The notes below the pieces were generated by a model that was given only the letters and a program-made list of their open reading frames with translations, did no database searches and had not been told where the DNA came from. A DNA stretch of 64,000 nucleotides from Mycolicibacterium fallax. GTDB taxonomy: Bacteria; Actinomycetota; Actinomycetes; Mycobacteriales; Mycobacteriaceae. Of the stretch, positions 36,361-48,484 are shown in pieces (the first letter of the stretch is position 1; the number at the start of each line of letters is the position of its first letter). The DNA lies in the NCBI RefSeq assembly GCF_010726955.1, contig NZ_AP022603.1, positions 1,116,001 through 1,180,000 of the forward strand. The letters run 5' to 3'. Both the position numbers and the translations under genes were made by a program.

Positions 36361-37197
36361 GTGTCTGAGGTAGATCGTCGCAGCATGATGTTGATGTCCG
36401 GGTTCGGAATCCTGGCGGCCGCCGTTTCGGCGCCCCGGGCCTTCGCGGCCCCGGACTCCCCCGGCCAGCCGTCCGGGCCGGTGCCGTCCGGCGAGGTCGG
36501 CGGCCTGCTGTGGTCCGACGAGTTCGACGGCCCGGCCGGCTCCTCGCCGGACCGGTCGAAGTGGAACATCTCCACCGCCCGCGAGACGATCAAGAACCCG
36601 GTGTTCTGGGATCGGCCGGAAAACATGGGCCAGTACCGCGATTCCCGCGAGTACGTCTTCCTCGACGGCAACTCCAACCTGGTGATCCGGGCCGTGCGCA
36701 ATGGCAACAAGTACACCAGCGGCAAGATCACCGGTACCTTCGCCGGCCAGATCGGCACCACCTGGGAAGCCCGGATCAAATTCAACTGCCTGACCAACGG
36801 CTGCTGGCCGGCGTGGTGGCTGCACAACGAGGTTCCCGGCGGCGAGGTCGACCTCGTGGAGTGGTACGGCAACCAGGACTGGCCGTCGGGCACCACGGTG
36901 CACGGCACCCTCTACGGCGACACCTTCGCCACCCACCCGTTCCCGGTCGACAACGCCTGGCACAACTGGCGCTGCACCTGGGACCAGAACGGGATGTACT
37001 TCTGGCAGGACTACGCCCCGGGTAAGGAACCGTACTTCGTGGTCCCGGCGTTCTCCCTGGATCCCTGGCCGTTCAACCTGCCCGGCTTCGCCTTCAACCC
37101 GGTGCTCAACGTCGCGGTGGCCGGCAGCGGCGGCGGCGATCCGGCCGGCGGCAACTACCCGGCCGAGATGCTGGTGGACTGGGTCCGGGTCTTCTGA
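36361..37197 (+). CDS. GH16 endo-beta-1,3-glucanase, exported (Rv0315-like)
   Basis: This 278-residue secreted enzyme has a twin-arginine-like signal (residues 1-30: DRRSMMLMSGFGILAAAVSAPRAFA) and a GH16 jelly-roll domain. The catalytic motif GGEVDLVEWYG carries Glu162, Asp164 and Glu167, fitting E-(I/V/L)-D-x-x-E. The closest recalled protein is M. tuberculosis Rv0315, a beta-1,3-glucanase. Start GTG 36361 or the adjacent GTG 36358; AAAGGAC lies upstream. Its neighbours (hydrolase before, DUF488 after) do not suggest an operon. Confidence 0.88.
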   Translation: MSEVDRRSMMLMSGFGILAAAVSAPRAFAAPDSPGQPSGPVPSGEVGGLLWSDEFDGPAGSSPDRSKWNISTARETIKNPVFWDRPENMGQYRDSREYVFLDGNSNLVIRAVRNGNKYTSGKITGTFAGQIGTTWEARIKFNCLTNGCWPAWWLHNEVPGGEVDLVEWYGNQDWPSGTTVHGTLYGDTFATHPFPVDNAWHNWRCTWDQNGMYFWQDYAPGKEPYFVVPAFSLDPWPFNLPGFAFNPVLNVAVAGSGGGDPAGGNYPAEMLVDWVRVF

Positions 37198-37226
37198 TCC
37201 GGCGGTGCGGGCGCGAGCCCGCCGAG

Positions 37227-37232
37227 TAGCGT
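37227..37232 (+). promoter_or_regulatory. -10 box TAGCGT for a leaderless mRNA
   Basis: TAGCGT is followed by 7 bases and the ATG at 37240. Confidence 0.55.
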
Positions 37233-37239
37233 CGCAGGC

Positions 37240-37605
37240 ATGTCCACCAACGCGAACGTGCGGGTCAGGCGCGTCTACGACGATCCAGCAGCCGACGACG
37301 GCCGCCGGGTGCTGGTCGACCGACTGTGGCCGCGCGGGGTCAGCAAGGACCGCGCCAAATTGGACCTGTGGTGCAAGGACATTGCCCCGAGCGCCGACCT
37401 GCGGACCTGGTACGGCCACGATCCCGAGCGCTACGACGAGTTTGCCCGCCGCTACCGCGCCGAACTGTCCGCGCCCGAGCGCCGCGACGCGCTGGCGCAG
37501 CTGCGGGGTTTCGCCGCCGACGGCCCGCTGACCCTGCTGACCGGCTCCAAGGCCGTCGAGATCAGCGACGCGGCGGTGCTGCGGCAGCTGCTGACCGAGG
37601 CCTGA
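37240..37605 (+). CDS. DUF488 family protein
   Basis: This 121-residue protein has the DUF488 pattern: VYDDPAADDGRRVLVDRLWPRGVSKDRAKLDLWCKDIAPSADLRTWYGHDPERYDEFARRYRAEL, then LTLLTGSKAVEISDAAVL. Length is normal for this small bacterial family of unknown function. It has no signal peptide and is probably cytosolic. A leaderless start is supported by TAGCGT upstream. Confidence 0.85.
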   Translation: MSTNANVRVRRVYDDPAADDGRRVLVDRLWPRGVSKDRAKLDLWCKDIAPSADLRTWYGHDPERYDEFARRYRAELSAPERRDALAQLRGFAADGPLTLLTGSKAVEISDAAVLRQLLTEA

Positions 37606-37611
37606 GCACCG

Positions 37612-37856
37612 CTAGGCGCGGGTGTTGACCAGCCGATCGATGCGCTGCAGCGCGGCGGTCGCGGCGGACGCGGTGTCGAAGCCGCCCCGGGTGCTGCACG
37701 CGGTCATCTCAATCGCGGCGTTGGCGGCCCCTCGGTGATCGGCGCGGCCGGCGGCACCCGGTTTGCGGTGGCCTCCTCCAGCACCCGGGTGCAGCCCGGG
37801 ACCGCGACGATCAGCAGCGCGCACAGCGCCGGAACTGCCCGCCGCACCGGGCTCAC
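37612..37856 (-). pseudogene. Small lipoprotein gene with a single-base frameshift
   Basis: The N-terminal frame starts at GTG 37856 and encodes a lipoprotein signal (SPVRRAVPALCALLIVAVPGC, lipobox VPGC) before stopping after 50 residues at 37704. A second frame continues [38 protein letters not shown] to a TAG at 37612. Adding one base in the CCCC run at 37728-37731 joins them into an 81-residue lipoprotein of exactly 82 codons. The GTG overlaps the tex TGA by 4 bases (GTGA), so it would be co-translated with tex. It could be a broken gene or a sequencing error. The function is unknown. Confidence 0.65.
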
Positions 37857-40285
37857 CGCCCGAAGCCGGCGTCCCGCAGCGCCTGGGCCATCGAACCCTG
37901 CGGGGCGGCGCCGTCGCGGCGGCCCGCACCGCGCTGGGCCGCACCGCCCTGACGCTGCTGGGCGGCACCGCCCTGCCGCTGCGGGTCGGCCTGCCGCCGC
38001 CCGCCCTGCTGGCCGCGGCCCGCCCCGCCGTCGCGCGGCCCGCCGTCGCGCCGGCCCTCCCGATCCGGGGCGCCCCGGCCTGGCTTGGCCGGACCGCGGG
38101 TCTGCTCGCCGAGCCGCAGGGTCAGCCCGATCCGCTTGCGCTCGGTGTCCACCTCGACGACCTTGACCCGCACCACCTGGCCGGACCGGACCACCTCGTG
38201 CGGATCGGAGACGAACCGGTCGGCCATCGCCGAGACGTGCACCAGTCCGTCCTGGTGCACGCCCACGTCGACGAACGCCCCGAACGCGGCCACATTGGTG
38301 ACCACACCCTCCAGCACCATGCCGACCTTGAGGTCGGCGATCTTCTCCACCCCGGCGGCGAAGGTGGCCGTCGCGAACGCCGGCCGCGGGTCCCGCCCGG
38401 GCTTCTCCAGCTCGGCCAGGATGTCGGTGACCGTCGGGACGCCGAACCGCTCGTCGGCGAACTCGGCCGGCCGCAGCGCGCGCAGCGCCCGCTCGTCGCC
38501 GATGATCTCGGCCAGCGCCACGTTGGTGCGGTCCAGGATCCGGCGCACCACCGGGTAGGCCTCCGGGTGCACCCCCGAGGCATCCAGCGGGTCGTCGCCG
38601 CCGCGGATCCGCAGGAAGCCCGCGCACTGCTCGAAGGCCTTCGGGCCCAGCCGCGGCACGTCGAGCAGCGCCCGGCGGTTGGGGAAGGCGCCGGTGGCGT
38701 CGCGGTGCGCGACGATGGCCTCCGCCAGGCCCTGCGAAACCCCGGAGACCCGGGCCAGCAGCGGCACCGAGGCGGTGTTCAGGTCCACCCCGACGGCGTT
38801 GACCGCGTCCTCGACGACGGTGTCCAGGCTGCGCGCCAGGGTGCCCGCGGTGATGTCGTGCTGGTACTGCCCCACCCCAATCGACTTCGGGTCGATCTTG
38901 ACCAGCTCGGCCAGCGGATCCTGCAGCCGGCGGGCGATCGAGACCGCGCCGCGCAGCGTCACGTCCAGCTCGGGCAGCTCGTGGGCGGCGTACGCCGACG
39001 CCGAGTACACCGAGGCGCCCGCCTCGCTGACCAGGGCCTTGGCCGGGACGGCAGCGCCGGCGGCCCGAATGTCGGCGAGCAGCTCGATGGCCAGCGCGTC
39101 GGTCTCCCGGGACGCGGTGCCGTTGCCGATCGCGACCAGCTCGACGCCGTGCCGGGCGATCAGCGCCGCCAGCGTGGCCTTGGCCTGGTCCCACTGCCGC
39201 TGCGGCTGGTGCGGGTAGATGGCGCAGGTGTCAAGCACCTTGCCGGTGCCGTCGACGACCGCGACCTTCACCCCGGTCCGGAAACCGGGATCGAGCCCGA
39301 GGGTGGCGCGCTGCCCGGCCGGGGCGGCCAGCAGCAGGTCCTTGAGGTTCTTCGCGAACACCGCGACGGCCTGCTCCTCGGCGCGCTGGCGCAGCCGCAC
39401 CCGGGCGTCGACAGCGGCGGAGAACGCCAGCCGGGTGCGCCAGGCGAACCCGACGGTGGCGGCCAGCCAGCCGCCGGCCGGCCCGGTCGCCGACAGGTCC
39501 ACGCCCAGGGTGCGGGCCACCATCGCCTGGTAGACCTCGTCATCGCCGGCGTCGAAGCTGATCGCCAGCACCTTTTCCTTCTCGGCGCGCATCACCGCCA
39601 GCACCCGGTGCGACGGCAGCGTCTGGACCGACTCGGTGAAGTCGAAGTAGTCCCGGAACTTCTGTGCCTCGGCGCTGCGGGTCACCTCCTCGGACCACGG
39701 GGCGGTCCGCAGTGCGGCGTCGTTCCAGAACTTCTCCCGCACCGCGCCGACCAGCTCGGCGTCCTCGGCGGCCCGCTCCACCAGGATGTGCCGGGCCCCG
39801 TCCAGCGCGGCGGCGACGTCGCCGACCTGCTCGCCGAGGAAGCCGGCGGCCTCGGCCTGCGGATCCAGGTTCGGATCGGCCAGCAGCCGGTCGGCCAGCG
39901 GTTCGAGCCCGGCCTCCCGGGCGATCTGCGCCTTGGTCCGCCGCTTCGGCTTGTAGGGCAGGTAGATGTCCTCCAGCCGGGCCTTGGTGTCGGCGGCCAG
40001 CAGCGCGCCGCGCAGCACCTCGGTGAGCTTGCCCTGGTCCTCGATCGAGGACCAGATCGCGGCGCGCCGATCGTCCAGCTCACGCAGGTAGCGCAGCCGC
40101 TCCTCCAGGTCCCGCAGCTGCCCGTCGTCCAGGCTGCCGGTGACCTCCTTGCGGTACCGGGCGATGAACGGCACCGTGGCGCCCTCGTCCAGCAGGCCGA
40201 CGGCGGCGCGCACCTGGGTCTCGGTGATCGCCAGTTCCTCGGCGATGCGGGCGGTCACGGGCTTGACGGCGGCGCTCGGATTCAC
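37853..40285 (-). CDS. tex: Tex-type RNA-binding transcription accessory protein
   Basis: Tex proteins bind RNA/DNA and affect transcription and stress survival. The 810-residue product has the Tex N-terminal helices, a YqgF/RuvC-like fold core (ATLGLDPGFRTGVKVAVVDGTG), HhH motifs (NRRALLDVPRLGPKAFEQCAGFLRI) and an S1 domain (VGMVLEGVVTNVAAFGAFVDVGVHQDGLVHVSAMADRFVSDP). A basic Gly/Arg/Gln-rich tail of about 65 residues (PGRGAPDREGRRDGGPRDGG...) follows and probably increases RNA affinity. GTG 40285 (VNPSAAVKPV) is the first sensible start. A small lipoprotein gene overlaps its stop. Confidence 0.95.
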   Translation of the reverse strand: MNPSAAVKPVTARIAEELAITETQVRAAVGLLDEGATVPFIARYRKEVTGSLDDGQLRDLEERLRYLRELDDRRAAIWSSIEDQGKLTEVLRGALLAADTKARLEDIYLPYKPKRRTKAQIAREAGLEPLADRLLADPNLDPQAEAAGFLGEQVGDVAAALDGARHILVERAAEDAELVGAVREKFWNDAALRTAPWSEEVTRSAEAQKFRDYFDFTESVQTLPSHRVLAVMRAEKEKVLAISFDAGDDEVYQAMVARTLGVDLSATGPAGGWLAATVGFAWRTRLAFSAAVDARVRLRQRAEEQAVAVFAKNLKDLLLAAPAGQRATLGLDPGFRTGVKVAVVDGTGKVLDTCAIYPHQPQRQWDQAKATLAALIARHGVELVAIGNGTASRETDALAIELLADIRAAGAAVPAKALVSEAGASVYSASAYAAHELPELDVTLRGAVSIARRLQDPLAELVKIDPKSIGVGQYQHDITAGTLARSLDTVVEDAVNAVGVDLNTASVPLLARVSGVSQGLAEAIVAHRDATGAFPNRRALLDVPRLGPKAFEQCAGFLRIRGGDDPLDASGVHPEAYPVVRRILDRTNVALAEIIGDERALRALRPAEFADERFGVPTVTDILAELEKPGRDPRPAFATATFAAGVEKIADLKVGMVLEGVVTNVAAFGAFVDVGVHQDGLVHVSAMADRFVSDPHEVVRSGQVVRVKVVEVDTERKRIGLTLRLGEQTRGPAKPGRGAPDREGRRDGGPRDGGAGRGQQGGRRQADPQRQGGAAQQRQGGAAQRGAGRRDGAAPQGSMAQALRDAGFGR

Positions 40286-40337
40286 GGGGCCAGACCCTAC
40301 CGAACCCCCGCGGTCCCGTCGGCGCGGGCGCCCGCGC

Positions 40338-41063
40338 TCAGGACTGCGGTTGGTCCGCGACCGCGGTGGCGTCCGTGAGCGTCGCGGCCTCACCCGGAGT
40401 GGCGTCGGCAACGACATTGCTCACCGGGGTGTTGTCCGGGGCGGTGCCGACCGTCTCCGTGCCGATCTGCTGCGTGCCGATCTGCTGCGTGCCGATCTGC
40501 TGCGCGCCGACCTGCTGCGCGCCGACCTGCTCGGTGCCAGCCGGGGCGGGGTTCACCGGGGCGGGGTTCACCGGCGCATTGGGATCCGCCGCCGCGTTGG
40601 TACCGGCCGGGCCGTTGTCCACCGGCGCGGTGTTGCTCGACGGCACCCACACCGTCGGATCGACGACAGGCAGGCTGGTGCACTTGGCCGCGACGGCGTC
40701 GGCCGAGCTCTCCTGGGTGCGGAACAGCGCGGCGTACTGCGGGAAGAAGGCGCCGAGCTCATCGACTTCGGCCTGCCGGTCGGCCGGATCCTTCTGCAGG
40801 AACAGGTTCATGTGATAGATCGCGTGCTGCTGCATCCAGGGGGTCTCCTGGCTGTACTTCCAGACCACACCGTCATAGAGCGGCCGGTCGACGACCTTCG
40901 TCGCCGCCATCAGCTGGTCGAGGCTGCAGTGGGTGTCCAGCAGGGCCGGCGGGACGGCGTTCGGGTCGTCGGCGACCGCCACGCCGGTGCCCGCGAACAG
41001 CACCCCGATTCCGGCGGCCGCCACACCGGCAGCCCTCAACCAGGTCATTTTCATCGTCATCAC
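40338..41063 (-). CDS. Secreted mycobacterial protein with a pentapeptide repeat tail
   Basis: This 241-residue protein has a signal peptide (about 1-30: LRAAGVAAAGIGVLFAGTGVAVADDP) and a helical domain (about 33-123) with two Cys (HCSLDQLMAATK and AAKCTSL) that may form a disulfide, similar to the DUF5078-type secreted proteins of mycobacteria (assignment tentative). A Pro/Ala/Asn tail carries five tandem (V/I)G(A/T)QQ units. GTG 41063 is chosen because TAGCGT lies 8 bases before it; ATG 41060 is the next codon. It is divergent from another secreted protein gene 45 bases away. The function is unknown. Confidence 0.75.
   Translation of the reverse strand: MMTMKMTWLRAAGVAAAGIGVLFAGTGVAVADDPNAVPPALLDTHCSLDQLMAATKVVDRPLYDGVVWKYSQETPWMQQHAIYHMNLFLQKDPADRQAEVDELGAFFPQYAALFRTQESSADAVAAKCTSLPVVDPTVWVPSSNTAPVDNGPAGTNAAADPNAPVNPAPVNPAPAGTEQVGAQQVGAQQIGTQQIGTQQIGTETVGTAPDNTPVSNVVADATPGEAATLTDATAVADQPQS
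40457..40531 (-). repeat. 15-bp tandem repeat, about five copies, in frame
   Basis: The unit GTGCCGATCTGCTGC (plus strand) is repeated with two or three diverged copies (GCGCCGACCTGCTGC) and encodes the pentapeptide (V/I)G(A/T)QQ. Edges are approximate. Copy number is probably variable between strains. Confidence 0.88.
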
Positions 41064-41071
41064 AGGGCGTG

Positions 41072-41081
41072 ACGCTAGCAT
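41072..41081. promoter_or_regulatory. Back-to-back overlapping -10 boxes
   Basis: TAGCGT (minus strand, 41072-41077) serves the gene starting at 41063. TAGCAT (plus strand, 41076-41081) can serve the gene starting at 41109. They share two bases, so only one polymerase could bind at a time. Confidence 0.5.
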
Positions 41082-41108
41082 CGGCCGCCGATCTGAGACA
41101 GTAGAACG

Positions 41109-41624
41109 ATGTTTGCGACCAGGTTCGCCCCAGCCTCCAGAATCCTTCGCTGCGCGCTGACCGCGGGCCTGCTGGCCGGCGGCGCCGTCGTCGCCGCCCC
41201 GACCGCCGGCGCCGACGACCCGACACTGGCGGGCTGGTACCGGATCACCTTTCACACCGACCAGAAGTCGGGCAGCAGCATCGCCGCCGCCCAGCCCGAG
41301 ACGCCCTACACCGCGTCCTACCTGTTCACCACGGACTGCTCCGACGGCCCCTGCATCGCCTCCGCGGTCGACGGCCCGGCGCCCAAGGAGAACGTGTCAC
41401 CGAAGACCACCCTGGAGTGGGACGGTGCCCAGTGGAGCAAGTCGCGGGACTGGAACTGGGACTGCCTGCTGCCCGACGGCACCATCACCTACGACCCGGC
41501 GCACTCGGTGACCAGCTACCGGCCGCAGCCCGACGGTTCGCTGACCGGGTCCATCGACACCACCATCGACGCCGGCGCCTGCGCGGGCACCGTCAGCATC
41601 CCGGTCACCGCGCGCCCGTCCTGA
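41109..41624 (+). CDS. Secreted protein of unknown function, four cysteines
   Basis: This 171-residue protein has a clear signal peptide (about 1-35, ending APTAGADD). The mature part has [15 protein letters not shown], a [11 protein letters not shown]ys pair and later WDCLLPDG and GACAGT, giving two likely disulfides. The type is common in mycobacteria (150-180 residue exported proteins with [14 protein letters not shown] starts), but I know no function. It is divergent from the repeat-tail secreted protein. The intergenic stretch after it (41625-41737) is low-complexity with a GGACCG/CGGTCC hairpin near 41694. Confidence 0.75.
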   Translation: MFATRFAPASRILRCALTAGLLAGGAVVAAPTAGADDPTLAGWYRITFHTDQKSGSSIAAAQPETPYTASYLFTTDCSDGPCIASAVDGPAPKENVSPKTTLEWDGAQWSKSRDWNWDCLLPDGTITYDPAHSVTSYRPQPDGSLTGSIDTTIDAGACAGTVSIPVTARPS

Positions 41625-41737
41625 CCGGCGCTGCCCAAAAACAACGGCGCCCACGACAACGGCGCCCAAGACGACGGCGGCGCCCGGTACCGCGGACCGA
41701 TCCCGGTCCGGGTGCCGAGCGCCTGGGCGGAAGCCCA

Positions 41738-43981
<2,244 letters not shown>

Positions 43982-44108
43982 AGGTGTCTCCCGGCGTCAA
44001 CAATTCAGATGCTTGTGGCATAGATAACTGCGGTACCAGTATCGCCCCGAATCACCCCGGGTGCGCACCAGGGTGAGGTTACCGACGAGTACCCCGCTCC
44101 CCTGCCCG

Positions 44109-44948
44109 CTAGTCGACGACGCCGCGCAGCGCGTCCTCGCCGTACATCTGCCCGACCAGCGAGGAAAAATCCGGCCCGCGGCGCAGCATCTGCCCGCCGT
44201 CGACGCTGATCGCCTGGCCGGTGATCCAGCCGCCCTGATCGCTGAGCAGGAACACCGCGAGGTTGGCGATGTCCTCGACCTCACCGACCCGCGGCAGCGG
44301 GGTGTTGATCCGGTAGTCCTCCTCCAGCGCCGGCATCGCGAAGATCGGGGTGACCATCTCGGTGCGGGTCAGGCCGGGGCGGATCGAGTTGAACCGCACG
44401 TTGGAGGCGCCGAGTTCGTCGGCGGCCTGCTTCATCAGGTTGTCCATCGCGATCTTGGCCACGCCGTAGGCACCGAACCAGCGGTGCGTGTTGGTCGCGG
44501 CGATCGAGGAGATCCCGACGAACGATCCACCGCCGCCGCGAACCAGCTCCCGGCCGGCGTGCTTGACCAGGTACATCGTTCCGTTGACGTTCAGGTCGAT
44601 GGTGTTGCGCCACAGCTGGGAGTCGATCTGGGTGATCGGCCCGATGGTCTCCGATCCGCCCGCGCAGTTGACGACGCCGTCGAGCCGGCCGGTCCAGCCG
44701 GTGGCCGCCGCGACGGCCTCGATGACCTGCTGCTCGTCGGTGACGTCGGCCGGGTGCACCCGCACCGCCGCGGCCCCGCGCGGCGAGCGCGCGGCGACCT
44801 CACCGGCGGCGCCCTGCAGCTTGTCGGCGTTGCGCCCGAGCAGCACGACGTTGCCGCCGGCCTCGGCGATGCCCTCGGCGGTCCCCTTGCCGATGCCACT
44901 GCCACCGCCGGCGACCAGGTAAGTACGGTCGGTCAACTTCACATCCAC
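44109..44948 (-). CDS. Short-chain dehydrogenase/reductase
   Basis: This 279-residue classical SDR has cofactor motif VAGGGSGIGKGTA, NCAGG, VGISSIAATNTHRWFGAYGVAK with catalytic Ser, Tyr and Lys, and LNVNGTMYLVKHAG. The C-terminal GWITGQAISVDGGQMLRRGPDFSS is typical of the family. Similar mycobacterial SDRs act on steroid or fatty-acyl intermediates; the substrate is unknown. The start is GTG 44948 or GTG 44942. It is divergent from the potABCD operon. Confidence 0.85.
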   Translation of the reverse strand: MDVKLTDRTYLVAGGGSGIGKGTAEGIAEAGGNVVLLGRNADKLQGAAGEVAARSPRGAAAVRVHPADVTDEQQVIEAVAAATGWTGRLDGVVNCAGGSETIGPITQIDSQLWRNTIDLNVNGTMYLVKHAGRELVRGGGGSFVGISSIAATNTHRWFGAYGVAKIAMDNLMKQAADELGASNVRFNSIRPGLTRTEMVTPIFAMPALEEDYRINTPLPRVGEVEDIANLAVFLLSDQGGWITGQAISVDGGQMLRRGPDFSSLVGQMYGEDALRGVVD

Positions 44949-45093
44949 TGCACACGCTCCCGAATCGCGTTTGTTAGGTGGTCTCGGATCTTAATCACCC
45001 CACCACCCTTTCCGCTACTGATAGTAGCGAAATGCCGCGAGGTGTGACCGCGGGGTGCCCGACAACCGCGACGGGGCGCTTGGTCCCGAGAGG

Positions 45094-45136
45094 AATATCC
45101 CCGGTCCGAATATCTCGGTGCCAATATCCCGGTGCT
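45094..45136 (+). repeat. Three AATATC(C/T)CGG direct repeats upstream of potA
   Basis: AATATC occurs at 45094, 45109 and 45123, each followed by a CC- or CTCGG-type tail and a GT. Spacing is 15 and 14 bases, which suggests a regulator contacting one DNA face irregularly or a diverged duplication. It lies 25-65 bases before the potA start. Confidence 0.7.
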
Positions 45137-45159
45137 GCCCCGCCGACCCGGCGTTTACC

Positions 45160-46394
<1,235 letters not shown>

Positions 46395-46398
<4 letters not shown>

Positions 46399-47603
46399 AA
46401 GGCCCCGACGCGATGCCCCCCACCGACCGCTTCCCCCGCCCGCTCGGCCGCCCGCCGGCAACCTCGCGGCGACGGTTCCTCGGCGGCGGTGCCGCCGCGG
46501 CGGCCGCGCTGGCGCTCGGCCCGGCCGCGCTGGCCGGCTGCGGTACCCGACAGGACAACCCCGGCGGCGCCAGCACCGAAATCCCCGACGACGGCGCACC
46601 GGCCACCGGGACGCTGCGGGTCTCGAACTGGCCGATGTACATGCCCGATGACTTCGTCGCCGCGTTCGAGCAGACGACCGGGCTGCGGGTCGACTACCGC
46701 GAGGACTTCAACGACAACGAGGAGTGGTTCGCCAAGGTCAAGGCCCCGCTGGCCCGCCACCAGGACATCGGCGCGGACCTGGTGGTCCCGACCGAGTTCA
46801 TGGCGCTGCGGCTGCGGGCGCTGGGCTGGATCAATCAGATCAACGACGCCCGGGTGCCCAACCTGGCCAACCTGCGGCCCGACCTGCTCAACGCGCCCGC
46901 CGACCCGGGCCGGCGCTACATCGCGCCGTACCTCAATGGCATGGTCGGGCTGGCCTACAACCGGGCCGCCACCAAGCGGGACATCCGCACCATGGACGAC
47001 CTGTGGGATCCGGCGTTCCAGGGCCGGGTCACCATGCTCTCGGACATGCAGGACGGCGTCGGGATGGTCATGCAGGCGCAGGGCAACAGCCCCGCGCACC
47101 CCACCTCCGAGGCCGTCACCCAGGCCGTCGACATGATCCGCGAGCAGAAGGACCGCGGCCAGATCCGCCGGTTCACCGGCAACGACTACCTCGACGACTT
47201 CGCCACCGGCAACGTCGTCATCGCCCAGGCGTACTCCGGCGACGTGGCCCGGTTGCAGGCCGACGAGCCCGACCTGCGGTTCCTCGTCCCGGAGTCCGGC
47301 GGCATGTGGTTCACCGACACCATGGTGATCCCGAACACCACGGCCAACCAGAAGGGCGCCGAGACCTGGATCAACTACGTCTACGACCGGGACAACTACG
47401 CCAAGCTGATCGACTTCAACCCGTCGGTGCCGGTGCTGTCGGACATGGACGAGGCGCTGCGCCGGATCAACCCCGCGCTGGCCGCCAATCCGCTGATCAA
47501 CCCCGACCAGCAGACCCGGGACCGGCTGGTGCACTGGGCGGAGCTGACCGATGAGCAGACTCAGGAGTACAACGCCGCGTACGCCGCCGTCACCGCCGGC
47601 TGA
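46395..47603 (+). CDS. potD: Polyamine-binding lipoprotein of the Pot transporter
   Basis: This 402-residue extracytoplasmic solute-binding protein has a Tat-type signal with SRRRFLGGG and a lipobox ALAGC, so it is probably lipid-anchored after Tat export. The mature part has the PotD-type [55 protein letters not shown] and [13 protein letters not shown] segments. Its ATG overlaps the potA stop (ATGA), so translation is coupled. A second start at 46413 (MPPTDRF) is possible. Confidence 0.93.
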
Positions 47604-47605
47604 CG

Positions 47606-48484
47606 ATGACCGACACCGACACCGCCCGGCCCGGCGGCAGGGCCCGCTGGCGGCCCTACCTGCTGATCGCCCCGGCGCTGATCTATCTGGCGATCTTCTT
47701 CGTGATCCCGCTGGGCTCGCTGCTGCGGATGTCGCTGTCGAGTTCCTCGGGCTCGGTGTACCTGCCCACCCTGACCTTCTCCTGGGAGTTCGCCAACTAC
47801 GCCCGCGCGCTGAGCGGCTACTCCGACCAGATCCTGCGGTCGTTGGGTTACGCCCTTGCCGCGACGGTGATTTCGCTGCTGCTCAGCTATCCGCTGGCCT
47901 ACACCATCGCGTTCAAGGCCGGCCGCTACAAGAATCTGCTGCTTGCCCTGGTGGTGCTGCCGTTCTTCGTCACGTTCCTGATCCGGACGCTGGCCTGGAA
48001 GACGATCCTGGCCGACGACGGGTTTGTGGTGCAGACCCTGGCCGGCATCGGGATGCTGCCCGAGCAGGGCCGGCTGCTCTCGACGAGCTGGGCGGTGATC
48101 GGCGGGCTGGTGTACAACTCGATGACCTTCATGGTGCTCCCGCTGTATGTCAGCCTGGAGAAGATCGATCCCCGACTGCTCGACGCCGGCCGCGACCTGT
48201 ATTCGACCGGGCCGCGGGTGTTCCGGACGGTGGTGCTGCCGCTGTCGATGCCGGGCGTGATCGCCGGCAGCCTGCTGGTGTTCATCCCGGCCGTCGGCGA
48301 CTTCATCAACGCCGACTACCTGGGCAGCACCCAGACCACCATGATCGGCAACGTCATTCAGAAGCAGTACCTGGTGGTCAAGGACTATCCGGTGGCCGCG
48401 GCACTGAGCTTCGTGCTGATGGCGCTGATCCTGGCCGGTGTGCTGTCCTACTCCCGCGCCCTGGGCGGCAGGGATCTGCTGTGA
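47606..48484 (+). CDS. potB: Spermidine/putrescine ABC transporter permease PotB
   Basis: This 292-residue membrane protein has six hydrophobic segments and the EAA-like coupling loop (DAGRDLYSTGPRVFRTVVLPLSMPGVIAG) that contacts PotA. The N-terminal RPYLLIAPALIYLAIFFVIPLGSLLRMS is typical of PotB. It starts 2 bases after the potD stop and overlaps potC by 4 bases (GTGA). Confidence 0.93.
   Translation: MTDTDTARPGGRARWRPYLLIAPALIYLAIFFVIPLGSLLRMSLSSSSGSVYLPTLTFSWEFANYARALSGYSDQILRSLGYALAATVISLLLSYPLAYTIAFKAGRYKNLLLALVVLPFFVTFLIRTLAWKTILADDGFVVQTLAGIGMLPEQGRLLSTSWAVIGGLVYNSMTFMVLPLYVSLEKIDPRLLDAGRDLYSTGPRVFRTVVLPLSMPGVIAGSLLVFIPAVGDFINADYLGSTQTTMIGNVIQKQYLVVKDYPVAAALSFVLMALILAGVLSYSRALGGRDLL

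Noticed and set aside
40457..40531. 15-bp tandem repeat as a CRISPR or phage site
   Set aside because: Units are head-to-tail without spacers and lie in frame within a secreted protein.
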